The notes under the pieces: generated by a model
Seen by the model: the letters and a program-made list of their open reading frames with translations, nothing else
Told to the model about the DNA's origin: nothing
Database searches by the model: none
In this document: positions 12,097-23,292 of the stretch, piece after piece
Position numbering within the stretch: the first letter of the stretch is position 1
Layout: each line of letters starts with the position of its first letter
Position numbers and translations under genes: made by a program
NCBI GenBank assembly: GCA_032173965.1
Contig: CM063283.1
Span: 113,531,108-113,595,107, forward strand
Reading direction: 5' to 3'
Length of the DNA stretch: 64,000 nt
Origin: Sitta carolinensis
Lineage: Eukaryota > Chordata > Aves > Passeriformes > Sittidae

Positions 12097-12377
12097 CAGA
12101 ACTTGGCTGTTCCCCAGAATTCTGGTACAACGTGGTGCCTTTCACGTGAGGAACCCCAACAGCTCGGTGTGAGTAACAGCTTTAGTCAAAAAGAGAGGGG
12201 AAAAGCTCAGGCACTTCTCTCAGTCTTGCTCCTTCTCTCTTCCCAGATTTCTCCTCAGGCTCCCAGAGCCCAGAGATGTGCAGAACTTCAGGGATTTCTG
12301 CAGAGTTTGCACAAAATCTTTATCCCACCCTGTATTCCCTATAGCAGCTTCATTCTCCAAATAAATTAACACGAGGA
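12097..12377 (+). repeat. 281-bp tandem duplication, unit 1
   Basis: The unit starts CAGAACTTGGCTGTTCC and ends AATAAATTAACACGAGGA. Unit 2 follows immediately. Shared landmarks are ATTCTGGTACAACGTGGTGC, CTTCAGGGATTTCTGCAGAG and TTTGCACAAAATCTTTATCC. The two units differ by scattered substitutions and small indels, so the duplication is not recent. Confidence 0.88.
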
Positions 12378-12671
12378 CAGAACTTGGCTTTTCTCAGAAT
12401 TCTGGTACAACGTGGTGCCTCACATGAGGAGCCCAAACAACACGGTGTGAGTAATAGTTTGAGTCAATAGGAGAGGGGAAAGGCACAGGGGAGCTGTGGA
12501 AATACTTTGCACTTCTCCCAGTCCTGCTCCTCCTCACTTCCCAGAGATCTCCCCAGGCTCCCAGAGATGTGCAGAACTTCAGGGATTTCTGCAGAGTTTG
12601 CACAAAATCTTTATCCCACCCTATATTCCCTATAGTATTTTCATTCTCCAAATAAATTGTCACGAGGACAG
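12378..12671 (+). repeat. 281-bp tandem duplication, unit 2
   Basis: Second unit, about 293 bp, head to tail with unit 1 and slightly longer because of an insertion around AGCTGTGGAAATACTTTGC. Both units end in an AATAAA-containing segment and GTCACGAGGACAG-like sequence. The similar short peptides readable in the two units simply reflect the DNA duplication. Confidence 0.88.
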
Positions 12672-13497
12672 TCAGAGGAAGGTCCTACATCCCATTCAAT
12701 CCCTGTATTTTGACACTGTTTTCACACATAGGGAAGCAGGGGGCAGGCACCCTGGGAAGTCAAACCTGCTGGAATGGTTCTGACCAAAAAAAAAAAAAAT
12801 CTTGGAAAGTGTTTTTCTTTGCAAGCCAAAATGTTTAGCAAGGTGAGTTCCAGTTGCAGGAAGAGCAGCGCTGGAAGGGGGGTTCTGAGGTGGGATATCA
12901 TGTCAGAGGGACTGCAGAAGGGAAGCCAACTTGAAAACTCTGATCCTGTCAAGACAAAAAGGAATCCCACAAGGGATGTTTTGCAAAAAAGCGTTTCTGA
13001 AGAATTGGTTCTCCTGCAAAGCAGAATTAAAATTTCACAGCCTCGCAAAAACCACTGAAACTGCCATAAAAACACAAATTATTCCCCGGCCAGCTTTACC
13101 TGCAAGTCTTCAAACAGGCACAGGATCAATGTTTAAATTGGGAAGGAGCAGTAAAGTCAGGAAATATCCTGCAGGTTGGGATTTCATAGGATGGGTGTGG
13201 ACAAGTCTTGGGTGAACAGCAACAAACCCCAAGTGACACCACAGTTGGGACCAAAAAATTATTTCCGTGCTGGGGAGATGGGCACAGAGGTGAAACAAAT
13301 GCTCCAATTTTTTTCAGTGTTGATTTATTAATTAATTTATTTATTTTAACTCTCAGCTTCTTGGAGGGTTTTTTTTTGGGGTGGTTTGCTTGGTTTCTTG
13401 CCAGTCGTACCTGATTTCCAGGTCCCCTGAAGACAACAGGTAAAATTACACTGCAAATTACTTGCTAGGCACGATTGCAACAAAGAAATTTGCATTC
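12672..13497. other. Intronic sequence
   Basis: Unique sequence with a 13-base A-run near 12786 and an AT-rich TTATTAATTAATTTATTTAT patch near 13326. No gene is visible. Confidence 0.5.
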
Positions 13498-13656
13498 GGG
13501 AGGAATTTCCTCCTGGCAAGGGTGGGCAGGGCTGGGCAGGGGCTGCCCAGGGAGGGTGGCAGTGCCCATCCCTGGAGGTGGCATCAGTGACAAGGTGGGC
13601 ACAGCTGGCACTCCGTGGGCTGGGAGGGCTTTTCCAGCCTCAAGGATTCTGGGATT
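13498..13656 (+). mobile_element. CR1 LINE 3' fragment
   Basis: GCAGGGGCTGCCCAGGGAGG, CAGTGCCCATCCCTGGAGG, GGCTGGGAGGGCTTTTCCAG and AAGGATTCTGGGATT match a CR1 subfamily distinct from the 1551 copy, in + orientation. Confidence 0.8.
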
Positions 13657-15490
13657 TGATTTTAGATCTGTAGGGATTAAGGTACTTCTAGTTTCCATGG
13701 AATCTGTGGTTCCCAGCTTTGTTAATTTACGGCTTTAAAGCAATCAGCTTAATTTAAAAGTATGCCTTGATCTCAGCCCTGAGCTGCACCTGACTGCCAA
13801 GCTCCAGAGCAGGGTAAAACACACCATAAAGAAGTGTTTTTGTTGGTTTTTTAGGCAACTGGGGAGAAAAAACAAACAAAAAAATGTGTGATTCAAAGCA
13901 CTTTACAGATGAGCAATTTCCAAATGCTGTTACTGTGTTTTTATAATGAGCCCACACTCAAATTTCAGGATACATTTGGGTGGTGCTGGATGCCCATTAA
14001 ACACCTCCTGTTTCAGCTGCAAGCCAACCATGCTTAGAGACAAAACCTTACAAAGCTTTCCTACTCATTTTTGTAATCACCCACCTTAGGTTACAGAACA
14101 AATGAAAATTAAGGTCTAGATGGGGACAGCAGGCAGGAATATATTCAGATTTCTATGACTCAGCTCAGACTGGGAGCCTGAGCAGGAAGGGAAAGAAAGG
14201 AAAATATTCCTGAAAAGGAATTTTCACTGTCCTGCCTACAGGTCTTTGAACACTCCGGGTTTTTCACTTTCTAGAATCACCCATTATGTGAGAATCTCAA
14301 AACAAAAGGGGAATTTCTTCTCTGTCAGAAATGTAGAGTCAACATAAAGGTACAAAACCCTAAATGGAATGTTTTATCTTTTAAACTTTACCGAAGTGAA
14401 AAATTGCATTGGTGTTTGTCCAGTATTTAGAGCAGACTCAACTAAACCATTAACAGAAAGAAAATATTTTTAGAAATCAGTGTTAACAGAGCAAATCAAC
14501 TTCATTTCCTTGATCTTTCTAATTTCTGTCCCTCTAAATTTTCAGATTTTTATGTGCTAGGAAAACAAAACTTAAGATGCTTTGATGAAGTTCTGCAGCC
14601 TAAAGGTAACATTTGAATTAAGCTTAAATCTTTTATATCTTCCCAAGATTAGGAAGCACAAAGGATGACTGAGCACTGAATAATCCACCCAACAGTTGAG
14701 TTGTGCAAGGGTTTGTTAATCACTGGTTACCACCAGTTAATGGTTGGTTCCTTGTGCCTTTTAATAGCCCAAGAGCAGCAGCATTTTAGTAGGATTGGGG
14801 TTTTTTCCTAAACAGCACCCTGAGGCTGAAGAATTTTAAAAGCAAATTAAATAGTTCTTTAAATAAAAAGATCAGCAGACGTTTGTCAGGACAGGCTTCA
14901 CTAAGAGGCAAAAAATTTGAACATCCCTATCAGGAAAGCTGGGCTGGGTGAGCTGGACTGGATGCGGGAGAGAATATCCGAAACATTCCCAAAACATTCC
15001 CATTATTTTGAGTTTTACAACCTTTTTCCTCAGGTTTTAATGATGGCACATCAGGTGTATTTATATAAAAATTAATTGCTTATTATGACAAATGATTAGA
15101 CAAATGGAACTCAATCAGAATAATTTACTACACAGCATAAAAGCTAAATCTATTCTTACAAGGCAGGAGAATGCAATCAAAGCAATATTTAAAAAATTAG
15201 ATTTAAGGTACCAAAAAAACCCCAATTATTAAGGAGATGGTTTGGGAATAACTCGAAACTCCTTGCTGGATAAAAACCACATGACAGAGCATCTCCTGCT
15301 CAGCTGCACCTTCATTTTCCACTTTCCAGTTGCACAAATGGGGAAAGAGCCCAAGAGACCTGACACAAGAGAGAGCTCTTGGGAGGCAGAGAGGGAAACA
15401 CAGAGATGGAATGGGAATGGGTTTCCTGAAAAGTTCCTGCACAAAACCTTCAATTGCCCTTGTTGGGGCTGAAGTTTTAATTATTGACTG
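13657..15490. other. Intronic sequence, AT-rich and unique
   Basis: No open frame of substance, no RNA gene and no repeat family are apparent. The antisense frame at 15203-15937 is driven by the adjacent satellite and is not a gene. Confidence 0.55.
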
Positions 15491-15756
15491 TGTAGGGAAG
15501 GGGAAAAAAGAGAGAAAGAGAGAAAGAGGAAAGAGAAAAGAGAAAAGAGAAAGAGAAAGAGAAAGAGAAAGAGAAAGAGAAAGAGAAAAGAGAAAGAGAA
15601 AGAGAAAGAGAAAGAGGAAAGAGAAAGAGAAAGAGAAAGAGAAGAGAAAGAGAAAGAAAGAGAAGAGAGAAAAAAATAGAAAAAAATAAAGGAAGAGGAA
15701 TGAAGGGGAAGGAAAAGGAATTAAAGGAAAAGGAAGAAAAGAAAATAAAAAGGAAA
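15491..15756 (+). repeat. Polypurine satellite, (GAAAGA)n type
   Basis: An almost pure A/G tract on the + strand made of imperfect GAGAAA/GAAAGA hexamers. It grades into AAGGAAAAGG-like sequence towards 15756 and leads without a break into the GGAAG array. Long arginine/lysine or serine/leucine/phenylalanine frames here are artefacts of the repeat. Confidence 0.95.
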
Positions 15757-15932
15757 AAAGGGAAGGGAAGGGAAGGGAAGGGAGAAGGGAAGGGAAGGGA
15801 AGGGAAGGGAAGGGAAGGGAAGGGAAGGGAAGGGAAGGGAGGAAGGGAAGGGAAGGGAAGGGAAGGGAAGGGAAGGGAAGGGAAGGGAAGGGAAGGGAAG
15901 GGAAGGGAAGGGAAGGGAAGGGAAGGGAAGGG
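15757..15932 (+). repeat. (GGAAG)n = (AAGGG)n pentanucleotide array
   Basis: Roughly 35 units of GGAAG with only two visible interruptions (GGAGAAGG near 15781 and GGAGGAAGG near 15838). The homogeneity suggests recent expansion. Array length is likely polymorphic. Confidence 0.97.
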
Positions 15933-17190
15933 AACATTCAGGAAAATGCTGGAAAAAACAATAATTCTAAGTTCCAAAAGTTACAGCTAGAAAAAAAAAA
16001 TGTAGCATTCTCATTAATTTCACAATAGAAAAGCTTTAATTTCTCTGGGGTCATCTAAGAAAAAGTTCAAAAATCTGAAATGCTATTTGAGGAGGAAACA
16101 TCATACATGGCAGAATAGTGCACAGTCCAAAAAAGGGACCTGAGAAAACAAGGTATTACAGTGGTATTGATTTCCATCATTTTTGTAACAAACCCTGTGC
16201 TAGAAAGCCCTAAAATTTAGAAGGAGCTCTAAAAAATGCAAAGAAAAACGATAGAACATCAAAATTGGATTTTACATTCAGAGACATCCCAGAGCAACTG
16301 GGAAATCAACTGTATTCTTGTTTTATCTTAGACAGAAAAGTTATTGAGGATGAAAAGCCAAGAGAAAAGAAATAAACCCCAAATCCTGACACACAGCCTA
16401 AGTCTTCTTTGCTGCTTATTCCACTGCAACTGGAATTGTTATTATTTCCCAGATCTATTAAACTCTACTTATGGTTTTGCCCCATTAAATTCCCTCATTT
16501 ATAACAACAGATTCTCTCCCTTTCCAAAGCCTCCTTTTTCCATTCCAAAGAATTATTTTCCATCCACCACTTCACCCAGAGCAGGAACTATGAAGTGTAA
16601 GCAAATGCTAATTATACCCTTGTCAACAGTGTGATCATCACCCTCCTTTCACACTGATGTTTGCAAGGGTCAGGAGAAAAATTAAATGCTTGCAATCCTC
16701 CTAATGTCCTTTTCTGTAGGAGTTTCTTTGGACTTTGCAGCTAGCAGGAAGTGGATTTATTAAAGCTAAATATCAGCACATCCATTAAAAAAAAAAAAAA
16801 AAAAGTTTACATTTATGCAATTTTAAAAGATTGGTCAGGATGTTACAGATCTCAATCTGGAAGATGCACCCCAAGAGTTCCATTCTGAAAAAAATGTTTT
16901 AAGCTGCAGCAAAGGCAACTGAAATAGTTCCCGAGGAGCTCCACTGCAATAGAAAAAACCTTGGGGACTCAGGGCACAGTGATGGACTTAGAAGAGCCAG
17001 AAATGGGATTTTTTTTTACCTGTCTCCATAGGAGGAATAGGATTTTTAATTTCTGAATGTTGTAAATGAGTAATCTCTTTGAAATATCAGAATATTCACA
17101 CCAAAAGCAGGCTGTCCTTCCTCAGTTGTATTTCCCTTTGGTTTTCCACCACGGAACTAATTGGATGTTTCTTCTCAGTCTTTGAAGAGA
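15933..17190. other. Intronic sequence
   Basis: AT-rich unique sequence with an 18-base A-run at about 16787-16804. No gene or RNA is visible. Confidence 0.5.
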
Positions 17191-17495
17191 GACAAAATCA
17201 TCCAGGGCCCCCCCAGCAGCACCAGCAGCCCCCAAACCCTGTCCCCAAGGGCCACAGCCACACTGCTGGGGACAATGCCAGGCACTCCAACCCTCCCTGG
17301 GCACCTCAGCCCAAGGCCTGGCCACTCTTGCATGGAAATTTTCTTTCCCAATCTCCCCCTTGAGCCTCTCCTGGTGCCAGTTGAGGCCATTCCCTCTCCT
17401 CCTGTCCCTGTCCCTCCTGGCAGGAGCTGTGCAGGGCAGTGAGATCCCCCTGAGCCTCCTCTGCTCCAGGCTGAGCCCCTGCCCAGCTCCCTCAG
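17191..17495 (-). mobile_element. CR1-type LINE fragment, minus orientation
   Basis: The + strand reads AAAATCATCCAGGGCCCC, AACCCTGTCCCCAAGGGCCA, CCCTGGGCACCTCAGCCCAA, TTGAGGCCATTCCCTCTCCT and TGAGCCTCCTCTGCTCCAGG. This is the reverse complement of a CR1 subfamily. The same block recurs at 21162-21430. The extreme 3' tail is missing here. Confidence 0.8.
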
Positions 17496-17686
17496 TGGAA
17501 AATTGTCTCCCCTGAGTCCCTCCACCATGGGACCCCCTGCTCAAGCTGCTGGTGGAGCAGCTTCCCACTCCTCCTCCCTGGCAGCCCCCTCTGCCCTGTG
17601 CAGCCCCTGCTTGGAATTAACAGGGACAGAGAGCCCGGGAGTTCTCACCAGCACCCCAAAACCTCCCCAGCAGGAGCCTGAGCTGG

Positions 17687-17844
17687 AGGAAATTGGCAGG
17701 GGCTGCCCAGGGAGGGTTGCAGTGCCCAGCCCTGGAGGTGGCACCTGGAGGTGGCACTCAGGGCTCTGGGCTGGGGACAAGGTGGGCACAGGGCCTTGAT
17801 GGGCTGGGAGGGTTTTTCCAATCTTAGTAATTCTGAGATTCTAT
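17687..17844 (+). mobile_element. CR1 LINE 3' fragment
   Basis: GGCAGGGGCTGCCCAGGGAG, CAGTGCCCAGCCCTGGAGGT and GGGAGGGTTTTTCCAATC, then ATTCTGAGATTCTATT. Same subfamily as 13498-13656, with an internal duplication of GTGGCACCTGGAG. Confidence 0.8.
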
Positions 17845-17974
17845 TAAATAATCTAGCCTGGAGTTTAGTGAATTACAAAAATAGCTTTTGCTTTTCTTCT
17901 TTTTCTCTGATCCTCTCTGAGCCCTCTGTGAAAGCACCAGGACACTTCAGCAGTGGCCACTTGGACAAAAGCTT

Positions 17975-18242
17975 CACCTCCAGTGACCAGGGACAGCACC
18001 CAGGAGAGGCTGGAGCTGAGCCAGGAGGGTTCAGGGTGGATTTTAGGGCAAGGCTCTTCCCCTGAGGGTGCTGGCACTGCCCAGGGAATGGGTACAGCCT
18101 GAGGCTGCCAGAGCTCCAGGAGCCTTTGGGCAGCCAGGGGTGGGCTGGGGGGTCTGGGGGGTCTGGGCAGGGACAGGAGCTGGGTTTGGATGATCCCTGT
18201 GGATCCCTCACAGTTCAGACAATCTGTGATTCTGTGATTCTC
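17975..18242 (+). mobile_element. CR1-like LINE 3' fragment
   Basis: A further CR1 relative in + orientation. It contains GGTTCAGGGTGGATTTTAGG, AAGGCTCTTCCCCTGAGGGT and TTTGGATGATCCCTGTGG, and ends CTGTGATTCTGTGATTCT, the typical reiterated CR1 tail. Confidence 0.75.
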
Positions 18243-20369
18243 CATAATCCAAAGTGCCCATGGCAAGCTCAGCCTGTGCTGTGGATCTGACAAGTTGAGC
18301 ACTTGACCAAGTCAAGCTGGATTTGAAGCCAGTCCTGGGCTCAGCACTAAGTGCCCTGCTAGGCCAGGGGTGCCATGGGCAGAATTCCAGTGCCCTGTTT
18401 GTCCACTGGTTCTGCTTTCCATGGGAATACCGAGTGTAGGTGTGGGTTCACTCCTGGGGGTGCAGGCTGGCTCAACAGCTCCGAGTCACTCGACCAGAGG
18501 CCAACAGTTTAATTTTATTTCAAGCAGGAGGAGAACGCAACAGAAGGAGTGAAAACAGTGACAGCTTTATGAGGAGGTGGAGAAGAACAAATGCTGGGAG
18601 TCTTTTTAATCAAAAGGTCAAAAAGGTCTTTTAAAATTGCTGGATCTGATGCAGAGCATAGTATGGCCCTGAAATGTCACTCTGCCACTCCTGACTAAGC
18701 CATTACTTCCCTTAGACTAAATTCCAGGCCAGTTTTATTTGCATTAATGTTCCTGGAAAAACACCACAGAAGATTAAATTTGTTCAGCCTGCCAAAGACA
18801 GGGAGAATTTTGCGAACAGCACCGAGCACTGTTTTTTCCCCTACCAATGTGGAGATAATATTTCTGCCTCCTACAAACATGCCAGTGCACCCAGCTGCAG
18901 TTTTTAGCTCCTGATATTAATTTTGTCTGGACCAAACAACACACTCAAACTGGACTGAGAGGATTACCAGGGTGAGTGAGAAATTGATTGATTCATTCAT
19001 TGATTCCACAGGGAAGCTTCACCAGACACAAATCGTACTAACGCTAAATGCGAAAGCAAATAATCAAGGTAATTGCAGGAGAAAGAAAGTGAAAGTCAGC
19101 GAGCCAGGCAATTTGTTAAAAGTGATCACAGAAGGAAAGCAAGATGTTTCCCATTTAGCCACAGCAACAGGAGCTTGTAGTCCATTTCCATGTGAATGGC
19201 TGTGAGGTCAGCCTGCCTGCTCGGGTCAGCCTGAAATCGGTTGTAACTGATGGGCATTTATCACATCAGCTCTATTCCTGGCTCCAGATGCTGCTCTGGC
19301 TAAGAAGACAGAGATAATAAACACATTATTAGGTGTGGTGCTCTGGGCGCAGATGTGTGGCAGGCCAGGCTATCAGCTCCTTGTCTGGACCGACCCCAAA
19401 TTTAAGATTAATTTAGAAACGGAGTTGAAGATCCTTTGGTAGCCACAGCAGGAACACGCAGCGTGGGCTGTTACACGTTCCCTCTCTCTTTCACTCTCCG
19501 TGGTGTCCTGGGGGCAGCAGGATGAGCATTCCCAGCAGGTCAGGGGTGATCCTGCCCCTCTGCCCAGCCCAGAGAGGGGCTGGGGGCTCCTGCCTGGCTC
19601 TTCCAGAGCCCTCTGGACACACTGCTGTGCCCTGTGCTGGGGCAGGGAGGTGACACCAGTGACCCTCTGTGCCCCCTTCCAGTCTGACCCATCAGCTCCA
19701 TAAGTGGCTCTCTGTTTTAGAGGTGATCTCTGAGACCCTGGAAGGCCGAGGTGCCCCTGCAGCAGCAATTCTCTTTACTCCCAATCCCAAATTTTTCAAA
19801 CTTCAAGCACTCTGGTTGGGAACCCCCTGCTGTAGCTCTCCTTAAATTCCCTGCACATGAGCAAGAATGAGAAATGCGAGGAGCCCAAGATCTCATTACA
19901 GAACAATCCACAGAAAGTTCTTAGGCTGTTATCTTTTTTATTCCAACACTTGCAGAGATGCAAAGAGAGTGAAAAAACCTCTGTCTCCAGGCCACCTTCC
20001 CTTGTGAAGGTAAATCCCCCTCACTCCCTCCAAGCCCCTCCACTGACAGGGGCTGGGATTATATCAAACGGTGCTTTCTCCACTCCACTCCGGTGCTGCT
20101 GATCATTCCAGCTTCCAGCACAAATCCTGGTTTACAAACTCGCTGCCCCCTTGGCCTCCGGGGCTGTGTCCAGCAGCCGGAGGGAATTGTTTGTTCTGCT
20201 GCTGCTCCCTGTTGCCGGCTGGAGGAAGCATCAGATAAAAATGTCTCTGCTGCAGCTCCATGTACAGTACAAAATACCGGTCTCACAAGCTGGAGGAGGA
20301 GTAACAGCCCCAAAATAAAGGGCTTAGTCAGAGCTCAGTATCTAGTGGGGAAAAAAAATTGTGTTTGTA
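18243..20369. other. Intronic sequence
   Basis: Mostly unique. A GC-rich patch at 19520-19640 (GGGTGATCCTGCCCCTCTGC) may be an old fragment of the more 5' part of CR1. No gene or RNA could be supported. Confidence 0.45.
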
Positions 20370-20926
20370 TACAGGGAGAAAAAAAAAAAAAAAAAAAAAA
20401 GAAAAAGGAAAAAAGGAAAAAAAAAAGAAAAAGAAAGGGAAGGAGAGGAAAGGGAAAAGGAAAAGGGAAAAGGAAAGGGAAAAAGGAGGAAAAGGAAAGG
20501 AAAGGAAAGGAAGAAGGAAAGGAAAGGAAAGGAAAGGAAAGGAAAGGAAAGAAGAAAGGAAAGGAAAGGAAAGAAGGAAAGGAAAGGAAAGGAAAGGAAA
20601 GGAAAGAAAGGAAAGAGGAAAGGAAAGGAAAAGGAAAGGAAAGGAAAGGAAAAAGGAAAGGAAAGGAAAGGAAAGGAAAGGAAGGAAAGAAAGGAAAGGA
20701 AAGGAAAGGAAAGGAAAGGAAAGGAAAGGAAAGGAAAGGAAAGGAAAGGAAAGGAAAGGAAAAAGGAAAGGAAGGAAAGGAAAGGAAAGGAAAGGAAAGG
20801 AAAGGAAAGGAAAGGAAAGGAAAGGAAAGGAAAAAGAAAAAGGAAAGGAAAGGAAGGAAGAAAGAAGGAAAGGAAGAAAGAAAGGGAAAGAAAGGAAAGG
20901 AAAAAAAGGGAAAAGGAAAGGAAAAG
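20370..20926 (+). repeat. Polypurine satellite, (GGAAA)n
   Basis: Begins with a 20-odd base A-run, passes through GGAAAA-type sequence, then becomes long blocks of GGAAA interrupted by GAAGGAAA and AAAAAGG variants. It is about 560 bp of virtually pure purine on the + strand. Frames of up to 309 codons on + and 268 on minus run through it and are repeat artefacts. Confidence 0.96.
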
Positions 20927-21161
20927 TTAGTTTTCTGTGCCTCTCCCCCACTCCTCCTGAATGCACATTTCTTGTTTTGTGTTCCACATACCTCAGGTCC
21001 TCACTACTCATTTCACACATGATTCCCACACATTCTGTGTAGATGGAAATAAATATCCATTTGTTAACACAAAGGAGATCCATATTGGGATACTTGGAAG
21101 TGTGAAAGTCAGAAAGGAGGTCAGAAAACTTCATCCATGCCTTTTGAAAATCGGAATAAAC
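20927..21161. other. Intronic spacer
   Basis: Short unique segment between the GGAAA satellite and a CR1 copy. Nothing recognised. Confidence 0.5.
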
Positions 21162-21430
21162 ATCACAGAATCATCAAGAGACCTTCAGGATCATCCAGTG
21201 CCACCCCAAACCCTGTCCCCAAGGGCCACAGCCAGACTCCCTGGGACAATTCCAGGCACTCCAACCTCCCTGGGCAGCTCAGCCCAAGGCCTCACCACTC
21301 TTTCAAGGATTTATTTTTTTTTAATAATCTCCAATCTGAACCCCTCCTGGTGCAATCTGAGGCCATTTCCTTTCCTTCTTTCCTTGGGACAGGGCAGAAA
21401 AGACCAACCCCCACTCACTCCAACTTCTCC
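21162..21430 (-). mobile_element. CR1 LINE 3' fragment, minus orientation
   Basis: The + strand starts ATCACAGAATCATCAAGAG, the reversed CR1 tail. It continues AACCCTGTCCCCAAGGGCCA, GGGCAGCTCAGCCCAAGG and TCTGAGGCCATTTCCTTTCC. Same subfamily as 17191-17495, with an internal T-run near 21312. Confidence 0.82.
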
Positions 21431-21710
21431 AAGTGACAATCCAGCTATAAATTGGAAGATTTCCCCCTTTTTTCCACACAGGCAACTCTCACTGACCCTT
21501 CCACTACTGATATTTCAAAAGATTTCTCTTCTAAGGCTTCTCCTGTAGCATGATTCCAGATGTGCTTGTAAGTTCCACTGTGACAGAGCCTATAAGGAAA
21601 TTTAACAGAGAAAAAAGCGTTTGGGATGAATTTTAGCTTATAATCTATATATTTTCATCAAATTAGGAAATACTTTTCAACAAAACATCAGCTTTTCTAA
21701 GGAGGAAAAT

Positions 21711-21871
21711 ATAGATATAGACTATAATATATAGTCTATATAATATATAGTATAAAATATATAATGTATAATGTATAATATATAGTATTTAATATGTGAT
21801 ATATAATATATAATATACAATATATAGTATATAATATTATATATATATATAATATATAAACTGATTATATT
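21711..21871. repeat. AT-rich imperfect tandem/palindromic tract
   Basis: About 160 bp made almost only of A and T with repeated TATAATATATAG-like units. It includes a 25-bp perfect inverted repeat at 21716-21740 (arms TATAGACTAT / ATAGTCTATA) and an (AT) run near 21840-21850. It is a hairpin-prone microsatellite. Confidence 0.9.
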
Positions 21872-23032
21872 GGTGGGTTTGATTAATAAAGAAATTCAGG
21901 TGATATTCCCAAGAGCCAGGAAGATTAAAGACTTTTCCTATCTCTGCCTCATCCTTCCTCACTCCCATCAACCACAAAGCACAGGCCAAGCTCAAATTCT
22001 GTCCTTGCTTTACTCCAAAGGTAAATCCAAGATTTCTCACTCCAAGTCTGTGTTGCATAAAAAAGGGAACATGTTTTACACATGGCCTTTACGCCTCCCT
22101 TTGTCATTTTCTTTATGAAGACTGGGTTAAGAACCCAAACTGTAATTATTTATAGTCCATAGAATTTGTTGGATCTTATTTTTAATGGCTAGATATTCTG
22201 GGAAAAAATTCCCATCTGCATCAATCTGAGGACATTTTCCATTTTTCTGCTCCAGCAGTGATCTGAAAGCCAGTTGTTTACAAAACCATGGTGTGAGGCA
22301 AATTAGGGTGTCTGAAAAGGAATGCTCTGATAGAACTGCTTGGAAATTTTGATTTTTGCCAATAATTTATTTGTGTCCATCTTGTTCATTGCTGGCTAAT
22401 TACCACCTTTGCAGACAATCTACATGGTTAGATCTCCTTGGAAACTAGCAAGGCTAGGAAAAAAATAAATGTAAGACTCTATATTTGAACTCAGAAATTG
22501 TTTTTTTAGCACTGAATTAGGGCCAAATCATTTCTGATGTCAACTGATCACAGTATTTACATGAACAACATTCTCTCAGAGGAGAGGCAAAATAGCTTTC
22601 TTAGCATCTGTCCACTTCTAATGAACCTCCTGTGAGTGTTGGAGAACGTGTCCAGGGCTTCAGAAAGAGAAATGTGTGCATTGGCGAGCTGGGAAAATAT
22701 AAAAAATTATAAAAGGGGCTCTCCCATGCCTTGACAGAGGGAGCACATGAGCCTGGGGATCCATTTCTCATTTATTCCTGTGTAACCTGGCATTAGAGCC
22801 CTTGGAGGGTCTAATCCTGCCTTTTCTAGGACTTTTTAAAGACCTTTCCTATGCTTTAAGCTGAGTGAGGAAAGGGTTAAATGGGATGTTGGGCAGGAAT
22901 TGTTCTTTTAAAACCAAACTCATTGTGTGAGATCCATAGGATTTTCCCTTTTCCATCTCCATGTCAGCCCTTTCAGCCTTCACCCTCTTTGGGCTGAATA
23001 TTCCAGGCTTTCCTTAACATTTGTTTGATGGC
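21872..23032. other. Intronic sequence, nothing recognised
   Basis: Unique AT-rich sequence without convincing open frames or RNA genes. Confidence 0.5.
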
Positions 23033-23082
23033 CTGTTCCACCATCCCAGGTTGCTCCAAGCTCCATCCAACCTGGCCTGGAA
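23033..23082 (-). mobile_element. Short CR1 fragment, minus orientation
   Basis: The segment CACCATCCCAGGTTGCTCC followed by ATCCAACCTGGCCTGG is the reverse complement of an internal part of the CR1 3' region. Both ends are lost, and the fragment is only ~50 bp. Confidence 0.6.
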
Positions 23083-23292
23083 AACTTCATCCTGGACAAT
23101 GAGAAGGAAGTTACAGCTCAAAGATAAGAGGCTGCTTTGACACGAGATTTAAAGGAATTAAACAGAAATATTTTCCATAACACACAAAAAACTATCTCAC
23201 CCTACAAACAACCTCTGGCAAGGCTGGATCCTGCAAATTCTTTCCTGCCAGCCCTCAAATACAATCACAGTCCCTTCTCTCTGTTGCTGTAG

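Noticed and set aside
12019..12783. Two frames sharing a similar ~30-residue peptide, suggesting a gene family
   Set aside because: The similarity is fully explained by the 281-bp DNA tandem duplication.
15203..15990. Long frames on both strands (up to 244 codons) rich in Phe-Pro-Ser-Leu or Lys-Glu-Gly
   Set aside because: They run through the GAAAGA/GGAAG satellite, which contains no stop codons in several frames. The composition is purely repeat-derived.
20093..21134. Frames of 309 (+) and 268 (minus) codons
   Set aside because: Almost all of each frame is the GGAAA satellite. The ends are unrelated unique or CR1 sequence with no domain.
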